From the NCBI GenBank assembly GCA_035578155.1, contig JAPWDM010000001.1:161793498-161857497 (forward strand): 64,000 nucleotides of DNA. Direction: 5' to 3'. The DNA comes from Brachynemurus nebulosus. Taxonomy: Eukaryota; Arthropoda; Insecta; Neuroptera; Myrmeleontidae. Within the stretch, counting starts at the first letter, position 1, and every line of letters begins with the position of its first letter. Positions 23,670 through 33,238 of this stretch are shown piece by piece. The translations under genes were made by a program, and so were the position numbers. Below the pieces are notes generated by a model. It did not search any database, had not been told where the DNA came from, and worked only from the letters and a program-made list of their open reading frames with translations.

Positions 23670-23812
23670 TTGGTATCTGTACAAGTAGGTACCTAGTGAA
23701 TTCAGATCCAATAACAGAGGATAATTTTTGTGAAATTTTGTTAAACATATTGAATTTGTACCAAATTAATGACTGGTTTTACTTTATTGATGGATCTATG
23801 AAACTTAGATAA
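23670..23812 (+). pseudogene. LINE ORF2 3' fragment, part 2
   Basis: After the target duplication the LINE frame continues as Leu-Tyr-Lys and a stop. A shifted frame then gives D-N-F-C-E-I-L-L-N-I-L followed by DWFYFIDGSMKLR and a TAA near 23812, similar in style to LINE ORF2 C-termini. At least one frameshift and one stop show decay. Confidence 0.5.
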
Positions 23813-23834
23813 TTTATAATTAATGAATGAATAT

Positions 23835-24960
23835 GATATATGAGGCCGCGAGAACAAGAACGGCTTAACTACAAATTACTCATATCGAGATAACGACAGT
23901 TAAAGTTATGCAAAACAATATTTTTGTTTTTCCACCAAAGTCTTAATAAAATTATTGACGTTTACTTATGTATTATATTTTTAATACAATGTCAAATGCA
24001 TGTATGGGTAAAATTAGAAGGTCTAGCATCTTTTCGCTAATTTTTTTGTCACATAGGCCATTTTTACACTCGTGGTTAATGAGAAATTAGTTAAAATATA
24101 CTAGTTAGGTCATGTTGTCTTCGAACATTTTTTGCTTTAAATTGAGAGAAAAAATGTGCTGTCGAAAAAAATGTATATTTTTATCCAACATAAGTAATGA
24201 AATTTTTGAAATTATACAAATAGAATAGAAAAAGCCTTCAAATTATAAAACAATTTAAATTTATTGATTCAGTCATCATCAGTTTTGTTACTTTCATCTA
24301 CAATATCATTTGTATTTGTAAAAATTTAAACATCTGACGCATGAACATTGAAAACTTATAAGCGTTTCAATATTTTGATTACGGAACTCAAAAAGTGTAC
24401 AATTTTATTCATAATTTAAAATTAAAGTTCGAAAATCACTTAAAATGTTTGCAGAAAAACTTAAAATTTCTTGTTAAGTAGGTACTGTAACAAGTTTGAA
24501 AAAGCAAGATTTTAGATAAGTACAATCTGGGTAACTAGTTGTTTCATTGTATTAGTCTAAATTCCTATGAAATATGACTTGAGCAACAAAAACTTGCCTA
24601 TCGGAAAATATCGATAACTATCGATAGTTTTACGACTGACTATCCATAATTATGGATAGTTTCAATTATCGACAGTCTCTCACCACTACTGCAGCTTATG
24701 AAAACTACAATATTGTTAGTGTGAAAAAATGACCTAGCCCGCCTATATGTCATTTAGGCCGATTTTGCACTCACATAAATTAAAAAGTTTATGATGTAAG
24801 AAAAAGTTAGTATGCTGCCATCTCTTAGTTCATATTAAAAACACACCACCTAGACAGTTTTTATTTCAATAATTAGACCTTCATGTATACTTAGGCCCAA
24901 TATCTCAATTTTATAAAATTTGTTAGTTAGGCCGTTCTTGTTCTTAACGCCTCATATATC
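23835..24960. mobile_element. 1.1 kb element with GATATATGAGGC termini
   Basis: The left end GATATATGAGGC, then AGAACAAGAACGGC and TAACTA, is matched in inverted orientation at the right end (GCCGTTCTTGTTCTTAACGC, then CTCATATATC). Target duplication unresolved. The interior holds an internal patch at 24598-24690 of ATCGATA/TATCCATAATTATGGATA palindromes ending in CTCTCACCACTA, which may be the end of a further nested hAT-like element. Noncoding. Confidence 0.7.
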
Positions 24961-25508
24961 TAAAAGGAAGATGTCTTCCGGATTGAACGTTGCTCTCTTT
25001 ATTATAACTGATCGAACTGACAGCCGTGGGATTGCATTTCATCCGAAAGAAAAAGCTGCACTGTTCCATGATACAACATTACTAGCCATTGTAATAAACC
25101 TTATGGCTTTATATACAATTAATTATAAATAAAATAAATAAATATAGCAAGAGTATTCACTTACACAACTATTTATTATAATGTTGTTTTAGACTCAAGA
25201 CAGGAAGTTATACGCTGGAGGTGTATAGTGTTACTGTATTTGAAAATATTTTTGTACTAAACTTGTATTAAAGGTAAATAATATGGTAATGAAATGAGAC
25301 AACTCGACCTTTTAGCGTTGTTAAGAAATGGCATCCCAAACTTCATCCGGTAATTTATTTTACCAAGTTTTCTATATATCCCGGCAAAAAAAAATTACAA
25401 CCGGGAAACTAATAGATTTTTTAATGAAATATTGCATCAATTTACTTAGGTACCGTAATTAAAATACTTCTAATGACTACAAAAAATTGTTGGAGTAATA
25501 AATAATTA
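24961..25508. other. No feature seen
   Basis: No recognisable domain. The open frame at 24920-25132 crosses the right terminus of the previous element and is not credible as a gene. Confidence 0.4.
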
Positions 25509-26900
25509 TACAGTGGAACCTCTGATTACGGACACCTCTCTTAACTGGACCCCTCCTATAGCCGGGCAAATTTTTTATGACGGCGGCATGCTATACTAAA
25601 ACCAACGCATTCAGCTCTCCTCTGTTAACCGGACGTGGACACAATATTTTTTGACGAAGACATAATTATTTCGTACATTATTACCTCCATTAACCGGACG
25701 CAACGACTTCTAGTGCGTATGTATACCTATATGGGTTCGGTATATAATTGTTCATGTTTTAACTTGTTAACAATGATTCCAATGTGACGATGCATTTATA
25801 AGCGTTATATTTGCTATAAGTACCTAAATTCATTCATGAAATTGATTTGAATCAAAAAATTAGTTATAAATACAATACTACATTACTTTGTTATTATTTC
25901 TAGCCCCGGCAGACAAAAGGAGTTAAGTCCAAAACATCAACTTTACAGTAGAGAGTAAAAACTAAAATAAAATGCATGCAACATCAGTTTATTTGAACTA
26001 TCTTCAAGTTTACATGACATTTTGTACATTTACTTTTAATCAATTACTTTTTTAACATGTTAGACAGTAAATAAAAAAAAATAAACTTTAATGTTTAACT
26101 CTTTTAGGACTAATGACGAGCTCAGCTCGTCATAGCAATTTTAATAAAAAATCCAATTGACGAGTCTGGCTCGTCTTGTGTCGATAACTGGAGCCTACTG
26201 CCATCTAACGCTATAATATTGTAAATATAGGAAGTAAATCGTACCACATACGCACATGCGTCACATCGTTTACGTACTTATTTTTTACCTCGTGCTATGC
26301 GTTTTATTAATTATCCTTGTCATCCTTATATTTTCAATTTTATTTTTTGTTTTTAATGACATTTATAATTAAAAGACAGTTTTTTTTGAATATTATTTTG
26401 AATATTTTAAAACTTCTACGTTAATAATATTTAAAATAATTTTCATAGGTTAGGTCTGTTTCAATTTTAGTGTGTGTGTAATTTTGTGTATGTGAATTTT
26501 TTTTTTTTTTTAGTGCTTAGAAAAGACAAAATTTTTGCATTATAATTTTTTTTTGTATAACTATATATAACCTATAATTATATAATCGTAAAAAATACAT
26601 AATGGCCCAAGGATATATACAGAGTGAAGAAGATTTATTAGCTATTCTCGAAGATAGTGATATAGAATTTAATTTAAGCGAATTTAGTGGCGATGAAAGT
26701 TCAGAAAGTGATTTCGACATCGAAGATATTCAAAATATCGTAAGCCGTAGTGAAGAAGGAGAAGGGGAGATACAAGAAGACGATGGCGAAGAACTTTGAA
26801 TAGAAGGGCAACGAGAACATTGCCAAAAATTTGATTTTCTTGGTGATTCAGGAATAAAAGTTGAATTTCCTGAGGATAATAATATCCTGGATATTTTTAG

Positions 26901-28053
26901 GTACGTATTTGTTTATATGTTTGTTTTAAAATATACATCTATAACTCAGTGGCGTGGAATCTAATTATTAAAAAATTGCAAACTAAATAAGTTTTTATGA
27001 TATACGTACGTAAAAAAGAAAAATGTTTACAAATGTGTGCTTTCGGAAATGGAAAATTGGTTAATTTCTAACTTCGTCTAAATGAAGGTGAATTAGCGAA
27101 TATTTACTTATACTTTAAAGACAAAATCTGTTTTCCATTTTTAAATTATACTTTTTACCAAGTTGAACGTCACTGGCAAAATAATATATGAAAATTACAG
27201 AATTTTTGTGTAATTATGGTATTTACTATGGTAATTAAAAGTTTGTTTACTTTTGTAATTACGGAGATTGCTTGGCCGTAGTAAGAAAATTGGGTATAGC
27301 ACGGGTATAGGACAATAACATGTAACTGGCCTACCTGTATAGCAAACAGTGTCAGATTGATGTATCTTGGTAATAAATTACTAATTTTTGTTTTAAATAT
27401 TTAGTACAAAAATTTAATTACAGTTACACCCTCTTTTATGCGGTCCTTTTTCTGTGCGATTTTTTTAATGCGGTTTTTGAAAAAATTTCTCAAGTGCATA
27501 ATGTAAATCAAAAGCAAGAGAAAGTAAGAAAATATCGTTAAATTTTTTTACAGATGCATTTTTCAGAATTTTCATAATATTTTAAAAATGAAATAAATTG
27601 TTCTTATGTGTAAATTAATACTTTATCTTGTTTAGAAAAGCAACTTTTAAGCAAATCGTGAGGTTTTGAGCGTTCTGAGCTACATATTTTCGATGAAACT
27701 TTTTTTATGCGGTTCCTATCCACCGCATAAAAAAAGTTTTTTCTTACAATCTGGATCGAACTATACTTTTTATAGCAATTTATGAAGTTCTTAAATATTT
27801 TTTTTTGTGCGATTTTTTATGCGGTCCGTATCCACCGCACAAAAAAAGGTTTACTTGTACTGCACTATTTAATTAAGCAATAAATCATTCAATGGATGCA
27901 ACGATGAAGTTGTTGTAAACCTACTTCGTCGAGTGAAATCATTTGTTTGATATTAAAATTCAAACAAAAAACTATCAAAAAACAATTTACTTACCTACCA
28001 CATCAAAATAAAAGATAATATTAATATTGTAAATTTATTTTTTATTTTTGCAG
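26901..28053 (+). other. Intron of the piggyBac-like transposase
   Basis: The donor GTACGT directly follows codon fragment AG, and the acceptor is TTTATTTTTGCAG. Splicing restores one frame (Asp-Ile-Phe-Arg-Cys-Phe-Ile-Thr). About 440 bp of the 1153-bp intron is a pogo-like MITE (27421-27862). The intron is predicted by frame and splice sites only. Confidence 0.65.
27421..27862. mobile_element. Pogo-like MITE (TTATGCGGT family) inside the intron
   Basis: The left end TA-CAGTTACACCCTC leads into TTTTATGCGGTCC. The right end on the minus strand is CAGTACAAGTAAACC, then TTTTTTTGTGCGGTGGAT. Flanks are TA on the left (27419-27420) and CA on the right, a probable decayed TA. An internal palindrome pairs TTTTTTTATGCGG with CCGCATAAAAAAA. 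A partial relative is at 5330-5700. Confidence 0.7.
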
Positions 28054-28700
28054 ATGTTTCATAACCGACGAGATAGTGGAAAAAATCGTTGAAGAAACGA
28101 ATATATATGCCGAGGAGTTTATGAATAAAAATAAAGAAAATGAACCACATTCTTCTTATAGAGAAGTTTTCAAAACAAATGTTAATGAATTAATGTGCTT
28201 CTTGGCATTAATTTTATTAGAAGGTGTGGTACACAAACCAAGTAAAAAATTATATTTTACAAAGAGGCCATCAGTTGAAACACCATTTTTCAAAAAAGTG
28301 ATGTCGCGGGAAAGATTTTTTCTATTAAAAAAATTTCTTCATTTTGAGAGTAAAGAATTAGAACCCACAGACAACTACTCAACGAAATTGAAGAAAATTT
28401 GGCCAATTATTGAATCAAGATTTTAGGAAATGTATACACCGGAGCAAGAAATATGTGTGGATGAAAGCTTACTACTTTACAAGGGAAGATTGAGCTGGAA
28501 ACAATTTATTCCGAGCAAACGTGTCCGATTTGGTATAAAAATTTTTAAACTATGCGAAGCTTCGTCGTCATATATTTATAAATTTATAATTTGTACTGGC
28601 AAAGATACCGTATTAAGCGATTCGTTTTCAGAATTGCCATTTTGTAGTAAGATAGTACTTACTCTTTCTGAAACTTTATTGGATAAAGGCTACTGTTTAA

Positions 28701-29093
28701 TTATTTTTTTTTGTGTGTGTGTGATATATTGTATTATGTAATTTTTTTACTTCGTTATTTCTGAATATAAATATTTGTAAAAATTGTCATTACATATTTT
28801 TGTAAAGAAAACCAATAAAATCTATTATTTTTTTTTGTGTGTGTGATATATTTATTATGTAATTTTTTTACTTCGTTGTTTCTGAATATAAATTTTTGTA
28901 AAAATTGTCATTACATATTTTTGTAAAGAAAAACAATAAAATATATTATTTTTTTTGTGTGTGTGTGTGATATATTTATTATGTAATTTTTTTACTTCGT
29001 TATTTCTGAATATAAATTTTTGTAAAAATTGTCATTACATATTTTTGTAAAGAAAACCAATAAAATATATTTTTTTGCGTGTGTGTATATTTA
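28701..29093 (+). repeat. Tandem array, about 122 bp x 3.2
   Basis: Units start near 28701, 28825, 28946 and 29069 with a T run and (GT)n, then GATATATT, CTTCGTTATTTCTGAATATA, AAAATTGTCATTACATATTT, and AACCAATAAAAT. Each full unit therefore repeats an AATAAA polyadenylation signal. The array starts within the truncated transposase frame, so the array unit is the old 3' end of the gene and one breakpoint of the deletion lies at its edge. Confidence 0.9.
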
Positions 29094-29968
29094 TTATGAG
29101 CTTGTATTACGTATCTCAACATTACTACGGTAAGTATAAGATATAAATAAAAAGCAACTGAGTCAGACGTATCAGTTGAAACGCTTGATGATGTATGGCC
29201 TACTTTACATCAGAGACACACACCCTTCAGTATAGAAGTCTGTAATAATACTTATAAAAGTATGAATTTTTTTATTTGGAAAAATATCGTAGATGGTGGT
29301 CCTAAACGGGTTAAACTAAAACTTTTTAAGACATTTTTATGGACTTAACATATAAAAAAAAACTATAAATTTTATTATTAAATACATTTGTGGACTTAAC
29401 CTGTTTTAGCGGGTAGTTGCCATAAAAATACATTTTCAATTTAATTAAGATATGTAGGTACTTATTTATTATTTTATTAAGGATTTTAAGCACTTAACTT
29501 CTTTTGTTAGTTTCTGAAAAGAATTTTTTTTTTATAACAAGTGCATAAAAATTGATGTTACGGGTGCAATTGACTTTTGTCCTTTTGGAAATATATGAGA
29601 TACACTCTCTTGATCCTTATTATAAAATAAAATCAAAAAATCAAAAATGGACTTAACTCCTTTTGTCTACCGGTGCTAGATTTACTCTGTTCCTGTTAAG
29701 CGGACACCTCTGTTAGCCGGATGAATTTTTGCATGACACTGCTGTCCGATTAACAGAGGTTTTAATGTACTCTGTATTCAAGAGTGGAATAAAGGGGCAA
29801 GAATGAGCATCGATCTTGTTCCTGTTTTTATTGTCTTTTTCTGCTTTAGGACAATTGATATCCTGACATAAATGTAGGTATATTATCTTCCATATTATTA
29901 TGCCGTGTTTTTATTTCGCTAATGATCTCTGTACCTATGCAGTATCACATTCAACCAATATTAAATTT

Positions 29969-30126
29969 GTAAATAATAAACAAATATTTTACTTTGTAAA
30001 ATACCACTTTTATTTTGAAACAATATTGTCACAGTTTCAAAATAAAAGTGGTATTTTGCAAAGTAAAATATTTGTTTATTATTTACAAGTATGGAAAACC
30101 ATAAAGTAACGCTCAAATCTATTAAT
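29969..30126 (+). mobile_element. Hairpin-plus-tail element, copy A, with 12-bp duplication
   Basis: A 53-bp stem (29969-30021 with 30034-30086, one mismatch) begins GTAAATAATAAACAAATATT, with the loop AATATTGTCACA. A roughly 40-nt tail follows on one side only (ATGGAAAACCATAAAGTAAC, then GCTCAAATCTATTAAT). AATATTAAATTT at 29957-29968 and again at 30127-30138 is a perfect 12-bp direct duplication. Copies B and C are at 33437 and 48078. No open frame of interest, no A/B boxes, no poly-A. The superfamily is unknown to me. Confidence 0.85.
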
Positions 30127-30169
30127 AATATTAAATTTATTTTAATACGTTTTTTTTTTCATAGAAAAT

Positions 30170-30171
<2 letters not shown>

Positions 30172-30200
<29 letters not shown>
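30172..30200. repeat. Poly-T tract (29 T)
   Basis: Uninterrupted T run. It could be the poly-A tail of a minus-strand retroelement, but no retroelement body was recognised beside it. Confidence 0.9.
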
Positions 30201-30205
<5 letters not shown>

Positions 30206-30490
30206 CACGTTATTTGTACAGTAAGTGTAGTTATTTTATATTTGGTTGCATTAGAATTATTATTTGAATATTATTTGAATATATTTGAGAGTTTTTCTAG
30301 AGTTCCGCTTTAAACTATTTTAAATTTTATACATTATTTAGTAATTTTTTAAATGAAATCAAAGTAAAACTTTTAAGCATTTTATCGTTTACTGACAACT
30401 AATCTGATCAACTTTTATTTACTTTGAAATTATTACTTGAGGAACAATGTGAAATGTGCCTATTCATGGTTGTTATTTATATTATATTGT

Positions 30491-31080
30491 ACTAGCTGTA
30501 CCCGCGACGTCGTCCGCGCGACGCACTGTTATAAAATAAATGAAAACTATATATAAGTGTAATAATTATACAGAACTTGCATAGAAAAATAATTTTTGTG
30601 TAATGCATGCACATGTTTAAAATGGTTTTTATATTTTGCCAAGGGAAGGAGAAATTTTAACGTAATAAAAAGTATCTTATATGTTGACACAGATAATAAG
30701 TTAATACATAAAAATCCGCTCAATAGTTTTTGCATAATGTATGCATATGCTCAAAATGGTTTTTCTATTTTCCCGTGGCAATGAGACATTTTCCCGGAGT
30801 AAAAGGTATCTTACATGTTGACATAGGCAATAAGCTAACATTAGACCAAATTTCATAAAAATCCGTTCAATCGTTTTTGCGTAATGTGTGCACATGCTCA
30901 AAATAGTTTTTCTATTTTGCTGTGGGAATGAGACATTTTCCCGGAATAAAAAGTATCTTAGTCGTTGACCCCAGGTAATAAGTTATCATCACACTAAATT
31001 TCATTAAAATCCGTTCAGTAGTTTTTGCGTGACACGTGAACAGACAGACAAACAGACAAAAATTTTAAAAATCGCTGTTT
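30491..31080 (+). repeat. Arthropod interspersed repeat with about 165-bp internal units
   Basis: It starts CTAGCTGTACCCGCGACGTC-GTCCGCG and ends with CGTTCAGTAGTTTTTGCGTG, then ACAGACAGACAAACAGACAA. Such start and end strings recur widely in insect genomes as non-autonomous repeats, to my knowledge. Internally about three roughly 165-bp units repeat: 'TTTTTCTATTTT-CC-TGG-AATGAGACATTTTCCCGGA', 'AAGTATCTTA', 'TTGAC', 'AATAAG', and 'AAATCCGTTCAAT-GTTTTTGCGTAATG'. The small open frames here on both strands come from these units. Confidence 0.75.
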
Positions 31081-31535
31081 TTATGTCTATATCGATAACT
31101 ATCTACAGTACCCGTACAATTTTCAAAAAATATTCCATGTACAGAAATGGTCTCGTTACAGTTTTATTATAATTATGTATAGATTATATGCTACATACCT
31201 ACTTCCAAAAATCTTTTCTGTTAGTGCTTAAAAAAGGACAGTACAAATTACATTTATATTCAAAATTTCATTATTTTAAAATAAATAAAAATGAAACACC
31301 ATTAAAATTACTGAAATTCTATGAGCCACTAAATTTTGGACTAACTCTAAGGTAACTGCTGAGTTCAAATTTCCTTTGAACTATTTATATGAACTGAAAT
31401 TCTATATTAAAGTAACTACTAACTAATCTTATCCAACACAACAATTTATTTCATCACTATAATTACTTCTTAATATTATTTAATCAAAATTCTTTTATAC
31501 AAAAAAACTTGAACAAATAACATAATTCACTTTTA
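31081..31535. other. No feature seen
   Basis: A+T-rich, with no recognisable signal. Confidence 0.4.
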
Positions 31536-32716
31536 ATTCGTTCACACTGTGCTGGTAAGCAGTAAGTTAGCAAGTAGTAAGGAGAACATATGAGTAGATT
31601 ATATTACAATTATCACGTTACTGTATTTCTTTGTCCCATTTATGGTGGGAACAAGTAAGTTTTTAAATAGCCTGTTCACACCAAAGTCGATTGTAGTGAG
31701 TAGAACAAATAAGTGAAACAGAAAAATGCAAAAGCGTGGCTAGAACATTTAAGGGTTTGTTCCTACCGTATTGTTCTGATTAATTCATGTATTGGTTCAT
31801 GAACACTTAAGTGTGTATGTCACATTTCCGTATCAGTACAGAAACGCAAGAGAAATATTTACTTGTTGAAACGTGTTTATTTAAAATATTATACCAGTTA
31901 AATTTGTTATTTTATAATATTCCCTGTTGAAGTACTCAAAACGTATTATTTATTGCCTTATTAGTTATTTAGAATGAAAGATCACTATGGGATAATTAAT
32001 TGAAACTTATATGATTTCTTACTAATATCTACAATCAATTTAAAATCATTTTTATAACTAACTGTAACTAAATAAAATATACAGGCAAAAATTACAATAT
32101 TAAAAACGTTTTAATAATAGCCTGTTCACATTATTCTAGTCCAGCAATCCAGTGAGCTAATCCAGTCCAGTGCTAGACTTGATTATATCGTTTACATTAT
32201 TCCAGTCATTCAATGGTCCATTCCAATCATTCAATTACATTACAAAAAAACAACAATGCGTGTCCACTGTTCAACGTTTAATCCAGCACTGGATTGGCTC
32301 TCTATACTATTCCAGTGGCGCTGGAATGCGCGAGCTGGAATGAAAAGTAGACTGTCAATCCAGTCACTGGATTGGATTGCTTACTGGAATGGGTTCATTC
32401 GAGTGCATTCCAGTGCCGGTCTATATTATTCCAGTGACATTTCAGCGCTGGTTTCCATCGCTGGACTGGAATGCTACTGGAATAATGTGAATAGACTATA
32501 AAGAAATATTAAATTATTTAGTAGTCAGTCTTTAAAAATAACAAAATTTATGCTAAATTACAAAATAAGTACACAATTTTTTGGCAGGTTGAACAATTTC
32601 TTGGTTTGATAGTCAGATTGATCCATTGGAACATACCTTAACTAACATATACATATATTTTACAACTTACTACTTACTTGCTACTTATCGCTTCGGCATG
32701 AACGAGTTATGTGTAA
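31536..32716. mobile_element. TIR element (CGTTCACACTG), with nested MITE
   Basis: The left end TTCGTTCACACTGTGCTGG leads into AAGCAGTAAG and GCAAGTAGTAAG. The right end on the minus strand is CTCGTTCATGCCGAAGCG, then AAGTAGCAAGTAAGTAGTAAG. The similarity is clear but imperfect. It flanks the MITE at 32118-32498. A further start 'AATAGCCTGTTCACACC' at 31667 may be another partial element. The ends resemble 56888-57020. Confidence 0.45.
32118..32498. mobile_element. PIF/Harbinger-like MITE, TAA duplication, CCAGT-rich
   Basis: TAA at 32115-32117 and 32499-32501. The left end TAGCCTGTTCACATTATTC and (minus strand) TAGTCTATTCACATTATTCC are inverted repeats. The interior is packed with ATTCCAGT/CCAGTC/CACTGGA words on both strands. 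The 3-bp TAA duplication fits the TWA target of PIF/Harbinger. The open frame at 32256-32501 is a by-product of the repeats. Confidence 0.8.
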
Positions 32717-33235
32717 CTCTTCATACATAACTTTTAAAATGTTACAATTATTTTCAAATGTTCATTTAAACGTACCATAGCACAAATACGTATAATTTTG
32801 AAAATATTTTTATAATGACTGTATTTCTAAAAAGTAAACAAACAACATAATTAGAGATTTCAAAATTACTTTTTCGTTCAAAAGAAACGGATTATAACTA
32901 GGTAGAACATGTTTGTTTAATTTGATCTAAGCAAGGTGTGAGGCTTCAGAGGAAATAATTATGAAATTCCAAGATTTCAAATGTTAGTATGTTTATTTAC
33001 ACTAGTAAATGGTAAGGTAAATAAAACTTACCAGACACACGAAATAAGTTAACAAGCATCTAGTTTATTAAGTCTGTTAGTTTAAAAGTTTCAATCTTTT
33101 GCTTCTAGATAAAAATGTAGGCCAAAAGTCATTTTATTTATATTTTTTAAAAATATAATATTAAAACATTTTAATATTCCATACATAATCTCTACCGTAG
33201 AGATTCGACAGTAAATTTCTTGAGCTAGAAAGTTC
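32717..33235. other. No feature seen
   Basis: No coding or repeat structure recognised. Confidence 0.4.
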
Positions 33236-33238
33236 TAA

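Larger units (their letters stand above)
26602..28741 (+). pseudogene. piggyBac-like transposase, broken and C-terminally truncated
   Basis: Exon 1 (26602-26900) begins MAQGYIQSEED and is rich in Asp/Glu/Ser, as piggyBac N-termini are. Exon 2 (28054 on) reads CFITDEIVEKIVEETN, a hydrophobic 'MCFLALILLEG' helix, then CVDESLLLYKGR and KQFIPSKRVRFGIK. That is the DDE_Tnp_1_7 first catalytic block, with Asp in VDES. Joining AG at 26900 to A at 28054 keeps the frame. Breaks: an in-frame TGA (26797-26799), an in-frame TAG (28424-28426), and loss of everything after LLDKGYCLI, where the later catalytic Asp residues and the cysteine-rich C-terminus should lie. Full relatives are near 550-600 residues. 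It is inactive as read. Confidence 0.88.
26099..29310 (+). mobile_element. piggyBac-like element
   Basis: TTAA at 26095-26098 and 29311-29314. The left end is CTCTTTTAGGACTAATGACG, and the right end on the minus strand is CCCGTTTAGGACCACC. A subterminal palindrome ATGACGAGCTCAGCTCGTCAT (26112-26132) and a second 'GACGAG' motif follow, as in piggyBac-type left ends. The 3.2 kb element carries a broken transposase gene on the plus strand (26602-28741), with an intron and a tandem array at its 3' side. It is inserted inside the 25900-29679 element. Confidence 0.9.
25900..29679. mobile_element. Unclassified element with 4-bp ATTT duplication, itself interrupted
   Basis: The left end CTAGCCCCGGCAGACAAAAG and (minus strand) right end CTAGCACCGGTAGACAAAAG continue with GAGTTAAGTCCA on both sides. 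ATTT stands at 25896-25899 and 29680-29683. The sibling Tigger copy reads 'TATTATTT-ACTCTG' without it, which fixes the duplication at 4 bp. Internal TGGACTTAAC copies occur near the right end. Its own length without the piggyBac is about 570 bp. No coding capacity. The superfamily is not clear to me. Confidence 0.85.
25511..29767. mobile_element. Tigger-like MITE, copy 1, carrying two nested elements
   Basis: TA at 25509-25510 and 29768-29769. The left end is CAGTGGAACCTCTGATTACG. The right end, read on the minus strand, is CATTAAAACCTCTGTTAATC. CAGT-x-x-AACCTCTG is the pogo/Tigger terminus. Its own sequence is only 25511-25899 plus 29684-29767 (about 470 bp); the rest is the nested insertion 25900-29679. 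A second copy at 44707-45563 lacks that insertion and gives the empty site. Confidence 0.9.

Noticed and set aside
32256..32501. 81-residue open frame with repeated Trp/Ser
   Set aside because: It is made of CCAGT/ACTGG repeats inside a TAA-flanked MITE.
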